Assembly: GCF_022682495.2 (NCBI RefSeq) | Contig: NC_071392.1 | Coordinates: forward strand, 132,493,318-132,557,317 | Length of the DNA stretch: 64,000 nucleotides | DNA from: Desmodus rotundus | Lineage: Eukaryota > Chordata > Mammalia > Chiroptera > Phyllostomidae | Direction: 5' to 3' | In this document: positions 46,946 to 57,350 of the stretch, piece after piece | Numbering within the stretch: position 1 is the stretch's first letter | Layout: each line of letters starts with the position of its first letter | The notes under the pieces: generated by a model | Told to the model about the DNA's origin: nothing | The model's database searches: none | What the model saw: only the letters and a program-made list of their open reading frames with translations | Translations under genes and position numbers: made by a program

Positions 46946-48449
46946 TATGTAGTGTCCTTCTTAGTCCATATTTCTCCTTTGATTTTAAGTGATAGCCTTC
47001 CTGGGTAAAATAGCCTTGGTTGTAAGTCCTTGCTTTTTATCAACTTGAATATTTCACAATACTCCCTTCTGGTATTCTCATGATATGGATGTTTTTATGC
47101 TTCATGCTATCCAAAATGTTTCTTAAGCTCTCCTCATTTTTTAATTCTTTTTTTTCTTTTTACTGCTGTGCTTAGGTTTTTTCCCACCTTGTATTGCAAA
47201 TCACTGATTCAATCCTCTGTTTCATCGAACCTACTGTTTATTCCTTCCAGTGTATTATTTATTTCAGATGATATATTTTTACTTTCTGACTGTCCTTTTT
47301 TTATGGTTTCTATGTCTGTTTTCATGCTGTTGAGTATCTTTATAATCATTACTCTAAACTCTCTATCTGATAAATTGCTTGCCTCCATTTCATCTAGTTC
47401 TTCTTGAGAATTCTCTCATTCTTTCATTTGGGGTCTGTTTCCTTCTCTTCCCATTTTGGCTGCTTCTTTGTATTTATTTCTATGTATTAGGTAGATTGGC
47501 AAAGACTCTGGTGCAGCCCCTTTTCAGACACTATTTGTGACTGGTCCTGGGCAACCTGTTTGAAGCTATCAGTGATCCACAGCATGTGGCTCCCTCTGCT
47601 GGGCCTTGTTGTGTGCAGAAAGAACCAGGCTGTGGACCAAGGCCAGCTTATACTACTAGCACAGGGCCTGAGGGAGAATCAACTAAAGTCTCAGAGCTCC
47701 CAGACATCTGCTTTAGTTCTTAACAATAATTAGTGATATAGCCTCCAGCTATATTAACTCAGCAGTAAGTTTAAGTTCCATAGTGTGGGGCAGAGTAATT
47801 CCTGAGGCATGGGTATTGCTTCCCTTCAGGCTGATGCCACTTGGAGGGGAGTGCTCTACCTGAGAAAGATGGTCTCTGCAGTATGGGGAATGACTTAGCA
47901 CAGGGACCCTGGTGGCTGTTCCTTCAGTTCTCTCCCCAGAGCCACCAGCCCCAGACTTGCCTCATGCATCTCTAGTCCACTCTGCCCTCCCTCTGCTGGA
48001 ACCCAGGGTAACTTGTTGCAAATGGAATTTTGTGTGTTGGCCCTTTAAGAGTTTCTGTGCATTTCCAGCCTTCTCACCCTTGGCGACAGAAACCCCACTG
48101 CTTTTCACACCTGGATGCTATCTGGGTCCTTTCCGAGCTCCGGGTGCTGTGGGCTGGGAAGACAAGCTTGGGGGTTAGATCCCACACTTCTCAGGGGGAT
48201 CCCTCAGGACACTGAAATATCCCTCTGGAACTTCAGCTGCCACCTGTGGGAGTGCAGCCAGCACTCACTACCAGTGTTATGGTGAAGTGGTTTCTTCTGT
48301 CTGTCCTTGGTTATAAGGTTTCTCTCCAGCTAGTGTTCAGTTGGTTATTCTGGATGATTTCTCTCCAATTTAGTTGTAATTCCAGATTGGTTCTGCTAAG
48401 AGGTTAGTGTAGCTTCCACTTTCTCTTCTGCCAATTTGGGTCTCTGATT

Positions 48450-48870
48450 CTACTTTTTTTAAAGTTAGAGTTATTCATACATAACTTGCATACAGTGAAG
48501 TTCACTATTTTTAATGTGTGTTCTATGAATTTTGGCAGATACACTCAGTCACGGAGTCACCATCACGATCAGTGTCATCAAATACTATCAACCTCTGATT
48601 TGTTTTCTGTTCCCATAATTATGCCTTTTCCAGACTGTCATATAAATGGAATCATGCAGTACACAGACTTTTGACTCTGGCTTAAGTGTTTGTGTACAGG
48701 TTTTTGTGTGAACATATGTTTTCATTTCTCTGGGATAAATGCCCAGTAGTGCAAATGCTAGGTTAAATGGTAGTTGCATATTTAGTTTGTGAAGAAACCA
48801 GAAAATTGTTTTCCAGAGAGGTTGTGCCATACTACATTGCCACTGGCAATGTGAGAGTGATCCAGCTTTG
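48450..48870 (-). mobile_element. Old LINE-1 (L1M-type) fragment
   Basis: Antisense L1M-like: ACATAACTTGCATACAGTGA, TGGGATAAATGCCCAGTAGT, TTTTCCAGAGAGGTTGTGCC, CATTGCCACTGGCAATG. Adjoins the 5' end of the younger L1. Confidence 0.75.
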
Positions 48871-49005
48871 AATTTTTTTTTGTAAATTTCAGTGTTAAAC
48901 TGCTGAAATTGTCAGAGATCCACTACATTTAAAATGCATGCCCTGTTAAGAATGTTTAATTTCTTGAAGTATTATGACAGTCCAGTGTAAACTAAGTCAC
49001 CCACA

Positions 49006-49231
49006 GCTCCAGCATATGTGGCTCTGTCATTTGGGCAACTTCCTGTGTGCTGTTAGGGCACTGGTTTGATTCCCAGTCAGAGCACATGCCTGGATTCCAG
49101 GTTGGGTCTCCTGGGGTGTGTACAGAAAACAACTAATCGATGTTCCTCTTACACATCAATGTTTCTCACCTTTTCTTTCTCCCTCCCTTCTTCTATCTCT
49201 AAGAAAGTAAAACATAAAATAAAAGATTAAG
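49006..49231 (+). mobile_element. VES-type SINE with 14-bp target duplication
   Basis: Sense but with a diverged head; GGTTTGATTCCCAGTCAGAG, GCACATGCCTGGATTCCAGG, CTAATCGATGTTCCTCTTAC. CTAAG(T/A)CACCCACA flanks it at 48992-49005 and 49232-49245 (one mismatch). Confidence 0.9.
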
Positions 49232-49245
49232 CTAAGACACCCACA

Positions 49246-49704
49246 AAAGGGAGAGCAAAAATCATGCAGGCCTCCCCAGCAACTTTACACACACACAAAA
49301 AAGGAGTAATGATGTTTACAAATTTCTGGGGGTTGAAAGGAGAGAACATATTGATGCATGGTTATCTAGCCAATATTCTAATCAGGTATTCTAATAAACA
49401 AAGGAGCTCTGGAGTAGAGGTCTAGCTCCTAGAAAACAAGGCAAAGCAAAATAAATAAATAAATAAATCACTATAATAAATTCCAGGCAACCCATAAATG
49501 GATCAAAATAAAGAATTGAATGGGAAAACTGTAATGAAAACTGGTGGTTAGGGTTACACCCACTGAATTATAGACTTAAAACCAAACAACTGGGGGTTGC
49601 ATAGCTATAGCACAGATGTATATATACATTCTGGGAAGTAACAATAATACACACAACATAACCAAGAGGATAGGTCAGAGGAGACAAATATCATAATCAG
49701 CTCA
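49246..49704. other. Intergenic stretch without recognised features
   Basis: A-rich, with a short (AAAT)n run near 49453-49468. No supported feature; it may include the degenerate start of the L1 that follows. Confidence 0.45.
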
Positions 49705-51106
49705 TCTTTCATTAAAGAGAGACAATAGGATTATTCTCAGATGACATGATTTGTGCATAAAAAACCCTACAGACTCCACCAAAAAATGACTATACCTAAT
49801 AAATGAATTCAGCAAAGTAGAGGAATACAAAATCAATACTCAAAAATCAATGAGATTTTTATATACCAACAATAAATTATCAGAAAGAGAAATTAAGAAA
49901 ACAATCTCATTTGCTATTGCAACAACACCGAAAAACAAGGTACCTAAGAATAAATTTACTAAGGAGGAAAACTATAGGACACTGAACAAAGAAATTGAAG
50001 AAGGCACAAATAAGTAAGTTTTCATGGATTGGAAAATTAACATCTTTAAAATGTCCATGCTACCCAAAACAATCTATAGATTCAGTGCAATTCCTATTAA
50101 AATAACAATGGTGTTTTACACAGTCTATAACAAATATTCCAAAAATTTATATGGAACCAAAAGAGACCCTGAATAGCCTCAGCAATCTTGAGAAAGAAGA
50201 ACAAAGTTGGAGGGGTCACAATACCTTATATTAAACTATACCACAAGGCCACTGTAATCAAAACAGCCTGGTACTGGCATAAGAACAAACATGTAGATCA
50301 GTGAAACAGAACAGAACACCCAGAAATAAACCCATGCATTTATGGTCAATTAATATTTTACAAAGGAGGAAAGAGCATACAATGGAGTAAAGACAGCCTT
50401 TTTAATAAATGGTGTTGGGAAAACTGGACTGGTAAATGCAAAAAAAATGAAACTTAGACTACCAACTTACACCAAACACCAGAATAAACTCAAAATGGAT
50501 AAAAGACATAAATGTAAGTCCTGATACCACAAATATCCTAGAGGAAAACACAGTAAGATTACAGATATCTCATGTAGCAATATTTTTGCTAATATATCTC
50601 CTAGGGCAAAGGAAACAAAGAAAAAAAACAAATAGGAGGGACTACATCACATTAAAAGGCTTCTGCACAGCTAAAGAAACCATCATCAAAAATGAAAAGG
50701 GAACACACTGTATGGGAGAACATATTCACCAATGATACATGGGATAAGGGTTTAATTTGCAAAATATATAAAGAATGTATACAACTCAACACCAGGAAGA
50801 CAAAACCACCCAGTTAAAAAGTGGGCAAAGGCCCTGAATGGACACTTCTCCAAGGTGGACATAAAGATGGTCCATAGACATATGAACAATGCTCAACATC
50901 ACTAGCCATCAGGGAAAGGCAAATTAAAACCCCAATGATATACCACCTTACACTTGCCAAAATGGCTATCATTAATAAATCAACAAACAAGAACTGAAAA
51001 TGATGAGGAAAAAAGGGAACCTAGTGCACGCAGGTGAGAATGCAGACTGGTGTAAGCACTGTGGAAAACAGTATGAAATTTCCTCAAACAATTAAAAATG
51101 GAACGG
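49705..51106 (+). mobile_element. LINE-1 ORF2 fragment
   Basis: Sense L1 from the RT region (AGATGACATGATTTGTGCAT) through AACAATCTATAGATTCAGTG, ATATGGAACCAAAAGAGACC and TTAATAAATGGTGTTGGGAA to GTGGAAAACAGTATGAAATT. Broken by many stops. It ends abruptly at the HAL1-like insertion at 51107; I do not see it resume on the far side of the cluster. Confidence 0.9.
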
Positions 51107-51957
51107 TCTTTTTAAAAAAATATTTTATTGATTATGCTATTACAGTCCTCCCATTTACCACCCTTTATTCCCCTCTGCCCTGCACATCCCCCTCACCCGG
51201 ATTCTGTCCCCCTTAGCTGATGTCCATGGGTCATACATATAAGTTCTTTGGCTTCTCCATTTCCTATACTATTCTTAACTTCCCCTTGTCTGTTTTCTAC
51301 CTAACATTTATGCTAGTGATTCCCTATACCTTCTCCCCCATTGCCCCCTCCACTTCCCCTCCATGTGATCTGATAATCCTCCATGTGATCTCCATTTCTG
51401 TGATTCTGTTCCTGTTCTAGTTGTTTGCTTAGTTCATTTTTGTTTTTGTCTTTTTTTTAGGTTTGGTTGTTGATAGTTGTGAGTTTGTTGTCATTTTGCT
51501 GTTCATATTTTTTATCTTTTTCTTAGATAAGTCCCTTTAACATTTCATATAATAAGAGCTTGGTGATGATGGACTCCTTGAACTTGACCTTATCTGGGAA
51601 GCACTTTATCTGCCCTTCCATTCTAAATGATAGCTTTGCTGGATAGAGTAATCTTGGATGGAGGTCCTTGCCTTTCATGACTTTGAATACTACTTTACAG
51701 CCCCTTCTTACCTGTAAGGTCTCTTTTGAGAAAACATCTGATAGTCTTATGGGAATTCCTCTGTCTCGTTTTCTCCTGCTGCTTTTAAGATTGTCTCCTT
51801 CTCTTTAACCTTGGGTAATATAATCATGATGTGCCTTGGTGTGTGCTTCCTTGGGTCCAACTTCTTTGGGGCTCTCTGAGCTTCCTGGACCTCCTGAAAG
51901 TCTATTTCCTTTGCCAAATTGGGGAAGTTCTCCTTCATTATTCTTTCAAATAAGTTT
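51107..51957 (-). mobile_element. HAL1-like element, 5'-truncated, copy C
   Basis: Minus strand: starts in ORF1 (FERIMKENFPNLAKEIDFQE, KLDPRKHTPRHIMIILPKVK) at 51957, continues through the ORF1 end to a 3' UTR terminating near 51107. Colinear with copy A and again without ORF2. Confidence 0.88.
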
Positions 51958-51964
51958 GTAACCC

Positions 51965-52245
51965 ACATGAAGGGTTATCAGCGGGGAGGGGGAGGGAGGA
52001 GAGTGGGGGACACGGTACAGGGAATATGAAGCATAAATGGTAGATACAAAATAGACAGGAGGAGTTTAAGAATAGTATGGGAAATGGAGAAGCCAAAGAA
52101 CTTATTTGTATGACCCATGGACATGAACTAAGGTGGGGCAATGATGGTGGGATGGGCAGTTCAGGGCAGAGGGGAATAATGGGGAGAAAAAGAAATGGGA
52201 CAAGTGTAGTAGCATAGTCAATAAAATATATTTTTTAAAAAAGAA
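51965..52245 (+). mobile_element. HAL1-like 3' end, copy D
   Basis: Plus strand: GGGTTATCAGCGGGGAGGGG through AGAAGCCAAAGAACTTATTT to AGCATAGTCAATAAAATATA and an A-rich tail. It is head-to-head with copy C and overlaps it in element coordinates. Confidence 0.85.
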
Positions 52246-52425
52246 TGTTCATGGGGATGTAAAGTACAGTACAGGGAAGGGAGTAGCCAAAGAACTTACA
52301 CACGTGACCTGTGACATGAACAAGGATGGGTGGATTGCCTGAGGGAGTGTGGGCTGCTGGGTGGAGGGGAGCAAAGGGGAAAAAATCAGGACACTGTAAT
52401 AGCAAAATCAATGAAATATAATAAA
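52246..52425 (+). mobile_element. HAL1-like 3' end, copy E (copy B subfamily)
   Basis: Plus strand: GGGGATGTAAAGTACAGTAC, GTAGCCAAAGAACTTACACA, CTGTAATAGCAAAATCAATG and an A-rich tail. It resembles the 3' end of copy B, not that of copies A, C and D. Confidence 0.75.
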
Positions 52426-52843
52426 AAATAAATAAGTTGACTCAATACCACACACACAAAAATAGATGAATAGAATAGAACAGAGTCTAGAAGCCAGACA
52501 AAGAACTATGCAAAAACTTACAAAAAATGAGAAGTTAGAAAGAAACTAAGTGGTAGGGGAAATATTTTCCAAAATTGATGTTTTCTATTGTACTGAAATA
52601 TTTCATGGTGCCAATAAAAGTATAACATTTCCAAATTCATCCTGTGATTGCAGCATAATGCTGATTTCAAGAGAAGAAAATAATGCTGCAAATCTTTTAA
52701 TTAATTTGTTAAATAGATGCTATAATAAATATGAAGGAAACCAAAATAAATACATAAATAAATGAATAACTCACAATTGTTTGAACAAACAAACAAATAA
52801 ATAAAGACTTTGAGGTCCTAAATTGAAATTTATAATAAAAACA
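52426..52843. other. Intergenic stretch without recognised features
   Basis: A-rich, with (AAAT)n and (CAAA)n runs near 52745-52802; no supported feature. Confidence 0.5.
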
Positions 52844-52855
52844 CAATTTCAATCT

Positions 52856-53064
52856 CTCTTTTTAAAAAGGATTTTATTTATTTATTTTTAAAGAGGGTAA
52901 GGGAGGGAGAAATAGAGGGAGAAAAACATCAATGTGTGGTTGCCTTTTGCACGACCCCTAATGGGGACTTGGCCCCCAACCCAGGCATGTGCCCTGACTG
53001 GGAATCAAACAGGTGACTCGCTTTGCAGGCCATCTCTCAATTTTTGAGTCACACCAGCCAAGGC
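52856..53064 (-). mobile_element. VES-type SINE with 12-bp target duplication
   Basis: Antisense: AAAAAGGATTTTATTTATTT, AAAACATCAATGTGTGGTTG, CAACCCAGGCATGTGCCCTG, head end CACACCAGCCAAGG. CAATTTCAATCT flanks it at 52844-52855 and 53065-53076. Confidence 0.95.
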
Positions 53065-53774
53065 CAATTTCAATCTTGTAACGATTTTCCATAAGACATT
53101 GAAATAATATTTAATATATATGATATAATAAAATGTATACCTAAGCTTTAAAGGAAATCTTTAGGTAACCATTTAGTGCTGAGCAATCTCTTTAGTTTTA
53201 AGTCAGTTCTCTTTTATCCTGTTAAGTTAAAACCTTAAAATAATACTTTTTATTTAATATTAACATGTATAACCTGAGCCTCTTTTAAGTAAAAGCATTT
53301 TTTTCTCACTCCCCTAAAACTGCATAAAAAGATGTCTGAAGTTCTTCAAGGGTTAACATGTTTTATTTCTTGGTGGCAGAATTTTGAGTGATTTGTTGTT
53401 TGGTTCTTTGTACGTTTCTACAAGTCTTCAATTTTCTGAATAATGTGTATATATCACTTTCATTCAGCAACACAAACTTAAATAAAAAACATAGAGCCCT
53501 AAGAGGTCTTTAAAAAAAATAGACCAAATCTTGGTGACATATAGGCTTTTCTGGGTGGAACATGACAATGAAAGAGAGGGAAGTGGCTTTAAAGGATCTG
53601 TGCATCTCAAACAAGCTACTTACCAGGACACGAGAACTACCACTCCTGCACTGGCTGTGCTAGGAGTTCCACGGTTGAGTGTTTTTTCTCTCCCACACTC
53701 TACATTTCAAAGTTTAAAGTCTTCAAAATGCAAAACACTTAATTTTATTTATTTTCTTTTACACTTAAATGGCA

Positions 53775-53885
53775 AGCCCTATTTCAAGTCCTTTACAAAT
53801 ATTAGCTCATTTAATCCTCATAACACGGAGATGAATATTATCATAATTCACCTTTTTCAGAAATGGAGCCACAGTGAAATAACTT
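53775..53885 (-). mobile_element. MIR SINE fragment
   Basis: Antisense MIR/L2-like: TATTAGCTCATTTAATCCTC, ATCATAATTCACCTTTTTCA, CAGTGAAATAACTTAGCTGA. Confidence 0.65.
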
Positions 53886-53954
53886 AGCTGATAATGTGAA
53901 TACCTGTTTGTAAACTATGAAGGATGACAAGATTTTCTGTATAATCTATATATC

Positions 53955-54045
53955 ACCTTTCATTTATCCATTCAACTTATATTTACTGAGCACCTACCAG
54001 GAACCCTTCTAGATGCTAATTTATTGGAGGTGTTCAGGTGTTTAG
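53955..54045. mobile_element. Possible LINE-2 fragment
   Basis: TTTATCCATTCAACTTATAT, TTACTGAGCACCTACCAGGA and CTTCTAGATGCTAA resemble the widespread L2 3' end in antisense. Short and diverged. Confidence 0.45.
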
Positions 54046-54506
54046 CAATACAAACTAACAACAGTTTAAAGATAAGTAGACAAACAGGAAGAGAAATGAG
54101 ATCCAGCTTGTGTTTTCAGGATATTCTTTCTAATTCCCTCCACATTTCTCATAACTGGTACACATTGCCATTGCCATGTAGAGCTACCTTAGAGTTTTGA
54201 TCTGTGGCTGGAAATGATTCTGAATAATAATTTCTATCAGTGGTTGCAAACTGGTAGCCCACAGCACCCAGCTCCTGCAGGGGTTGTGTATTTAACTCCT
54301 GTCTTTGAGTTAAATACACAGTGGTTTTTAAAAATCAGAATTGCTTTTATTATACTGTTATTTTAATAGATACCAACATAAAATAGTCATAAATTTCCTA
54401 TGTGTCTAGTGTGTAATAAGCCAAAATAAAAATTGTAAAAACCATCAAAACTTCACAAAAACCAAAGTTCAAATCAATATTAATTCATGTCAGAAAAAAA
54501 TACTTA

Positions 54507-54707
54507 GCCCTGGCTGGATTGAGCGCAGTACTGTGAACCAAAGTGTTGCAGGTTCAATTCCTAGTCAGGGCACATGCCTGGGTTGTGGGCCAGGTCCTCA
54601 GAAGGGGGCACACAAGAAGGAAACACACATTGATGTTTCTCTCCCTCTCTTTTCTCCTTCCCTTCCTCTCTCTGTAAAAATAAATAAATTAAATCTCTTT
54701 AAAAATT
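54507..54707 (+). mobile_element. VES-type SINE
   Basis: Sense: TAGCCCTGGCTGGATTGAGC head (with a short deletion of GTGTGGCTCAGT relative to others), GGTTCAATTCCTAGTCAGGG, ACACATTGATGTTTCTCTCC, (AAAT)n tail. Confidence 0.95.
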
Positions 54708-55084
54708 GTGAGACTTTTTGAAATAACCAAAAAAAGATGACTGGGTGTCCTTTCAGGTACGCCCTTCCAGGTTAACTCTGCCTTTTATTGTTTTTGACCT
54801 ATTTTACAAAACTATAAGCTGTAGAAATTGATAGTAATGAAAATGATTATTGTCTATAGAAATATAAATGCTTCATGTAAGTCTAGGAGATGCAACAGAT
54901 TACTGGTCTGTAGATATTTACAAGCTTCATACTTTTTCTTTCTTTTATTTCACAAGAGATTCTATATTTATGTGTATACATAATTATAATTTTGAACAAT
55001 AAAAAAATAGCTTGTCATGAATAGTTCATTTCATGAGATAAAAAGATAGGAAAACAATGAATGACACTTAACTATGCAATTTTT

Positions 55085-55375
55085 TGTTGTTTTATTTTTT
55101 AATCATTTTTTATTGTTATTCTATTACAGTTGTCCCAATTTTCCCTCCTTTGTCCTCCTCTACCATCCCACCACCCACTCCTACAGTCAATTCCCACACT
55201 GTTGTCCATATCTGTGGGTCATTCATACATGTTCTTTGACTAGTGTCTTCCTTTTCTTTCTCCCATTAATTATCCCACTCCCCTCTCCCCTCTGGTCTTT
55301 GTCAGTCTGATCCATGTTTCCATGCCCGTGGTTATATTTTGTTTGTAGTTTATTTTGTTCTTTCCAAGTACATTT
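55085..55375 (-). mobile_element. LINE-1 3' UTR, 5'-truncated
   Basis: Antisense bat L1 3' end: TTATTGTTATTCTATTACAG, TTGTCCCAATTTTCCCTCCT, CACACTGTTGTCCATATCTG, CTCCCCTCTGGTCTTTGTCA. The same 3' UTR type occurs in sense at 56497-56820. Confidence 0.85.
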
Positions 55376-56090
55376 CAGCAATTCTGATTGCCTTGTGTAT
55401 TTTAACTTCTCCTTTAAACAAGCTGTAACATCTTACTGATCCTTTCATTGATTAAAGAGCTAAAATCTTTGACAAATGTTCATTTTATATTTACATGGGT
55501 ATAATAATTTTACCTTTTCTAAAAAGTCATCCTTTAACATTCATTTATTGTGGCACATTAGGCTTTCCTGAAATGAAATTGCCTCTAAAATTTCTCCCAG
55601 TTTAAACACCTGGCAGGAGGAAGCTGAGCTCATGATGTCACATTTTGTCCCCTTCATGCATTTGTAGTACATGTGGATAAGAGTTTGTAAGTCCCAGGGA
55701 CTTTTACACATGTGTTTACACTCACATGCCTATATTGTTGAAGTTTTGAAAACAATGTCTGGAGCTGATCTTGGATCTTGAAAGATCCTTCATACGGGTC
55801 TACTTACTTCCTCAACTATCTGCTCACTCTCGTCCTGTGCCTGAGCTACATGTCTTGGCAGGGGCCTGCTGAGGAGATTCCTATGTACCAACTTGGGCCC
55901 CAGGGCAGTTAGACACTTGAGAACCCCAGAATTTAGATTTCTTCTTGAGTCCTTTGAATTGGTTTGACTTGTGCCACCGACCCCACAAAATCCCCTTGGT
56001 AGTTGCTTGGAAAGGGGGTGAGGAGAAAGAACTTCCAAGAATGGGTAGAACATGAGGCTTATTTCTTAACCTCTGGACCTGGGTCATTCA
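55376..56090. other. Intergenic stretch without recognised features
   Basis: Mixed composition, no supported feature. Confidence 0.5.
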
Positions 56091-56496
56091 ACATGGTGGT
56101 TGCTACTACCCATGGGGCTACTGAATACTGGAAATGTGCTTAGGGCCACTGAATGAAGTTTTTCACTAATTTAAACTTGAAAACTGATGTTTCACTCGGT
56201 TATTTGAAAACAGCATCATTGAAACTGTTTGGGTATGCAAATCCATTTTTTAACCATACATTTTATGTTTAAATTTTATGAAATCTAAATACAGAACAAG
56301 TATTTCTGATAATAGTTTAGCTCTCAGACTGAAATACATTACAAACATAAAATACACACATGATTTAAAATACTTATACCAAAAAAAAGGTAAAGTATTC
56401 CATCAATAGTTTTTGTATTGATTACATGTGAAACAATAATATTTTGGATATACTGGGTAAAATAAAATATATTATTAAAATTAATTTCATCTTTCC

Positions 56497-56820
56497 ATAC
56501 AATCAACAAAAGAAAAAAGCAAACAAAATATAACCAGAGACATTGAAGTTAAGAACAATCTAACAATAGCCAGAGGGGAGTGAGGAGGGGACAGTGGGGA
56601 GAGGGGTTTTCAGGGGTTTTCAGTGGGGAGAGGGGTTTTCAGGGGTTTTCAGTGGGGAGAGGGGTTTCCTTATAAAGGACACAGGGACAAAATCAACGGG
56701 GAGGGTGGAGGCAGGGGAGGGAGGTGGGTTTGGCTGGGGTGGGGTGGAGGGATGGGGAGAAAATGCAGACAACTGTAATTGAGTAACAATAAAAATTAAA
56801 AAAAATAAAAAAAAATCCCT
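56497..56820 (+). mobile_element. 5'-truncated LINE-1 3' UTR with 20-bp target duplication
   Basis: Sense L1 3' UTR: AACCAGAGACATTGAAGTTA, ACAATAGCCAGAGGGGAG, a G-rich repeat, GGGATGGGGAGAAAATGCAG, CTGTAATTGAGTAACAATAA and an A-rich tail. A 20-bp repeat with one mismatch flanks it at 56477-56496 and 56821-56840 (AAAATTAATTTCA(T/C)CTTTCC). Confidence 0.92.
56593..56665 (+). repeat. 29-bp G-rich tandem repeat (about 2.5 copies) inside L1 3' UTR
   Basis: Units start at 56593, 56622 and 56651, each AGTGGGGAGAGGGGTTTTCA followed by GGGGTTTTC. Each unit brings three GGGG runs separated by 3-8 bases, so four consecutive runs meet the G-quadruplex pattern within one and a third units. Confidence 0.9.
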
Positions 56821-57147
56821 AAAATTAATTTCACCTTTCCTTTTTTTAAAAAACATATTATTAGATAATTTGAGATCCCATATTTTTTTGCATCATTGGG
56901 ACAGCACTCTCTGGAACATGGATCATCCCATTTCTCTCCGCTTCCTTCCTCATTTGCCAAGTGGCACATAAGTGATCTTGAATCCCACTTTTCCGCTTTG
57001 ATTTCCTAATCTCGGCAGCTTTGTGTCTACTTTGTAGGTGGTGACGCATTGCCTACTTTCTCCAGTCACCGGCTTGGAGGGGTTTCCAGGTCTGAGACAG
57101 AAGACCCCTTTTGACCTTACAAAGGTGGTCCGGCAATTCCTGACTAG

Positions 57148-57161
57148 CCGTTAGGGGGAGC
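57148..57161 (+). promoter_or_regulatory. CTCF-like site in NAA20 promoter
   Basis: CCGTTAGGGGGAGC agrees with the best CTCF core (CCACTAGGGGGCGC) at 11 of 14 positions. Weaker than the site at 23196-23212 and on the opposite strand to it. Confidence 0.4.
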
Positions 57162-57175
57162 TGCGTCACTGCGTG

Positions 57176-57188
57176 GTTGCTGAGCAAC
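57176..57188. promoter_or_regulatory. RFX X-box-like palindrome
   Basis: GTTGCTGAGCAAC: 5-bp perfect arms GTTGC/GCAAC with a 3-base spacer, resembling X-box half-sites (GTTGCC..GGCAAC), though with a shorter arm-to-arm core. It lies 110 bp upstream of the NAA20 start codon. Confidence 0.5.
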
Positions 57189-57297
57189 TGGTGACCCGGA
57201 AGAAGTTGCCTGCTGCGATTCTTTGTGGCCGCTCGGTGGGTGACTTCCGGAGTAGTAGGGGAATTAGCGGCGAGCCGGCTTTGGGGGCGGCGGCGTA

Positions 57298-57350
57298 ATG
57301 ACCACTCTGCGGGCCTTCACGTGCGACGACCTGTTCCGCTTCAACAACAT
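57298..57350 (+). CDS. NAA20: NAA20 exon 1 (NatB catalytic subunit, N-terminus)
   Basis: ATG at 57298-57300, then codons for MTTLRAFTCDDLFRFNN and the first two bases of the next codon (AT), followed by GT donor GTGAGT at 57351. The peptide matches the start of N-alpha-acetyltransferase 20 exactly as I recall it, including the split Ile codon at residue 18. NAA20 pairs with NAA25 to form NatB, which acetylates N-termini starting Met-Asp/Glu/Asn/Gln on ribosomes. The start has a purine at -3. Only 53 coding bases lie here; the acetyltransferase fold is encoded by later exons beyond 64,000. Placement downstream of RIN2 on the same strand agrees with human synteny. Confidence 0.95.

Larger units (their letters stand above)
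44364..48435 (-). mobile_element. LINE-1, 5' part (5' UTR, partial ORF1, ORF2 endonuclease and RT)
   Basis: Continuation of the minus-strand L1 split by copy B. From 48435 leftward: 5' UTR (to about 47470), ORF1 N-terminal coiled coil (about 47460-47020), then a junction into the ORF2 endonuclease at 46945, reverse transcriptase, and the ORF2 segment at 44917-44531 ([20 protein letters not shown]). ORF1 RRM and C-terminal domain and the ORF2 N-terminus are missing at about 46950-47030, an internal deletion. Long but clearly non-functional. Confidence 0.92.
56095..56860 (-). mobile_element. hAT-type MER element, interrupted by an L1
   Basis: Left part AACATGGTGGTTGCTACTAC, CCATGGGGCTACTGAATACT, then AT-rich to 56496; it continues after the L1 at 56821. 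It is the inverted counterpart of the element at 33778-34375. The far end is uncertain. Confidence 0.55.
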
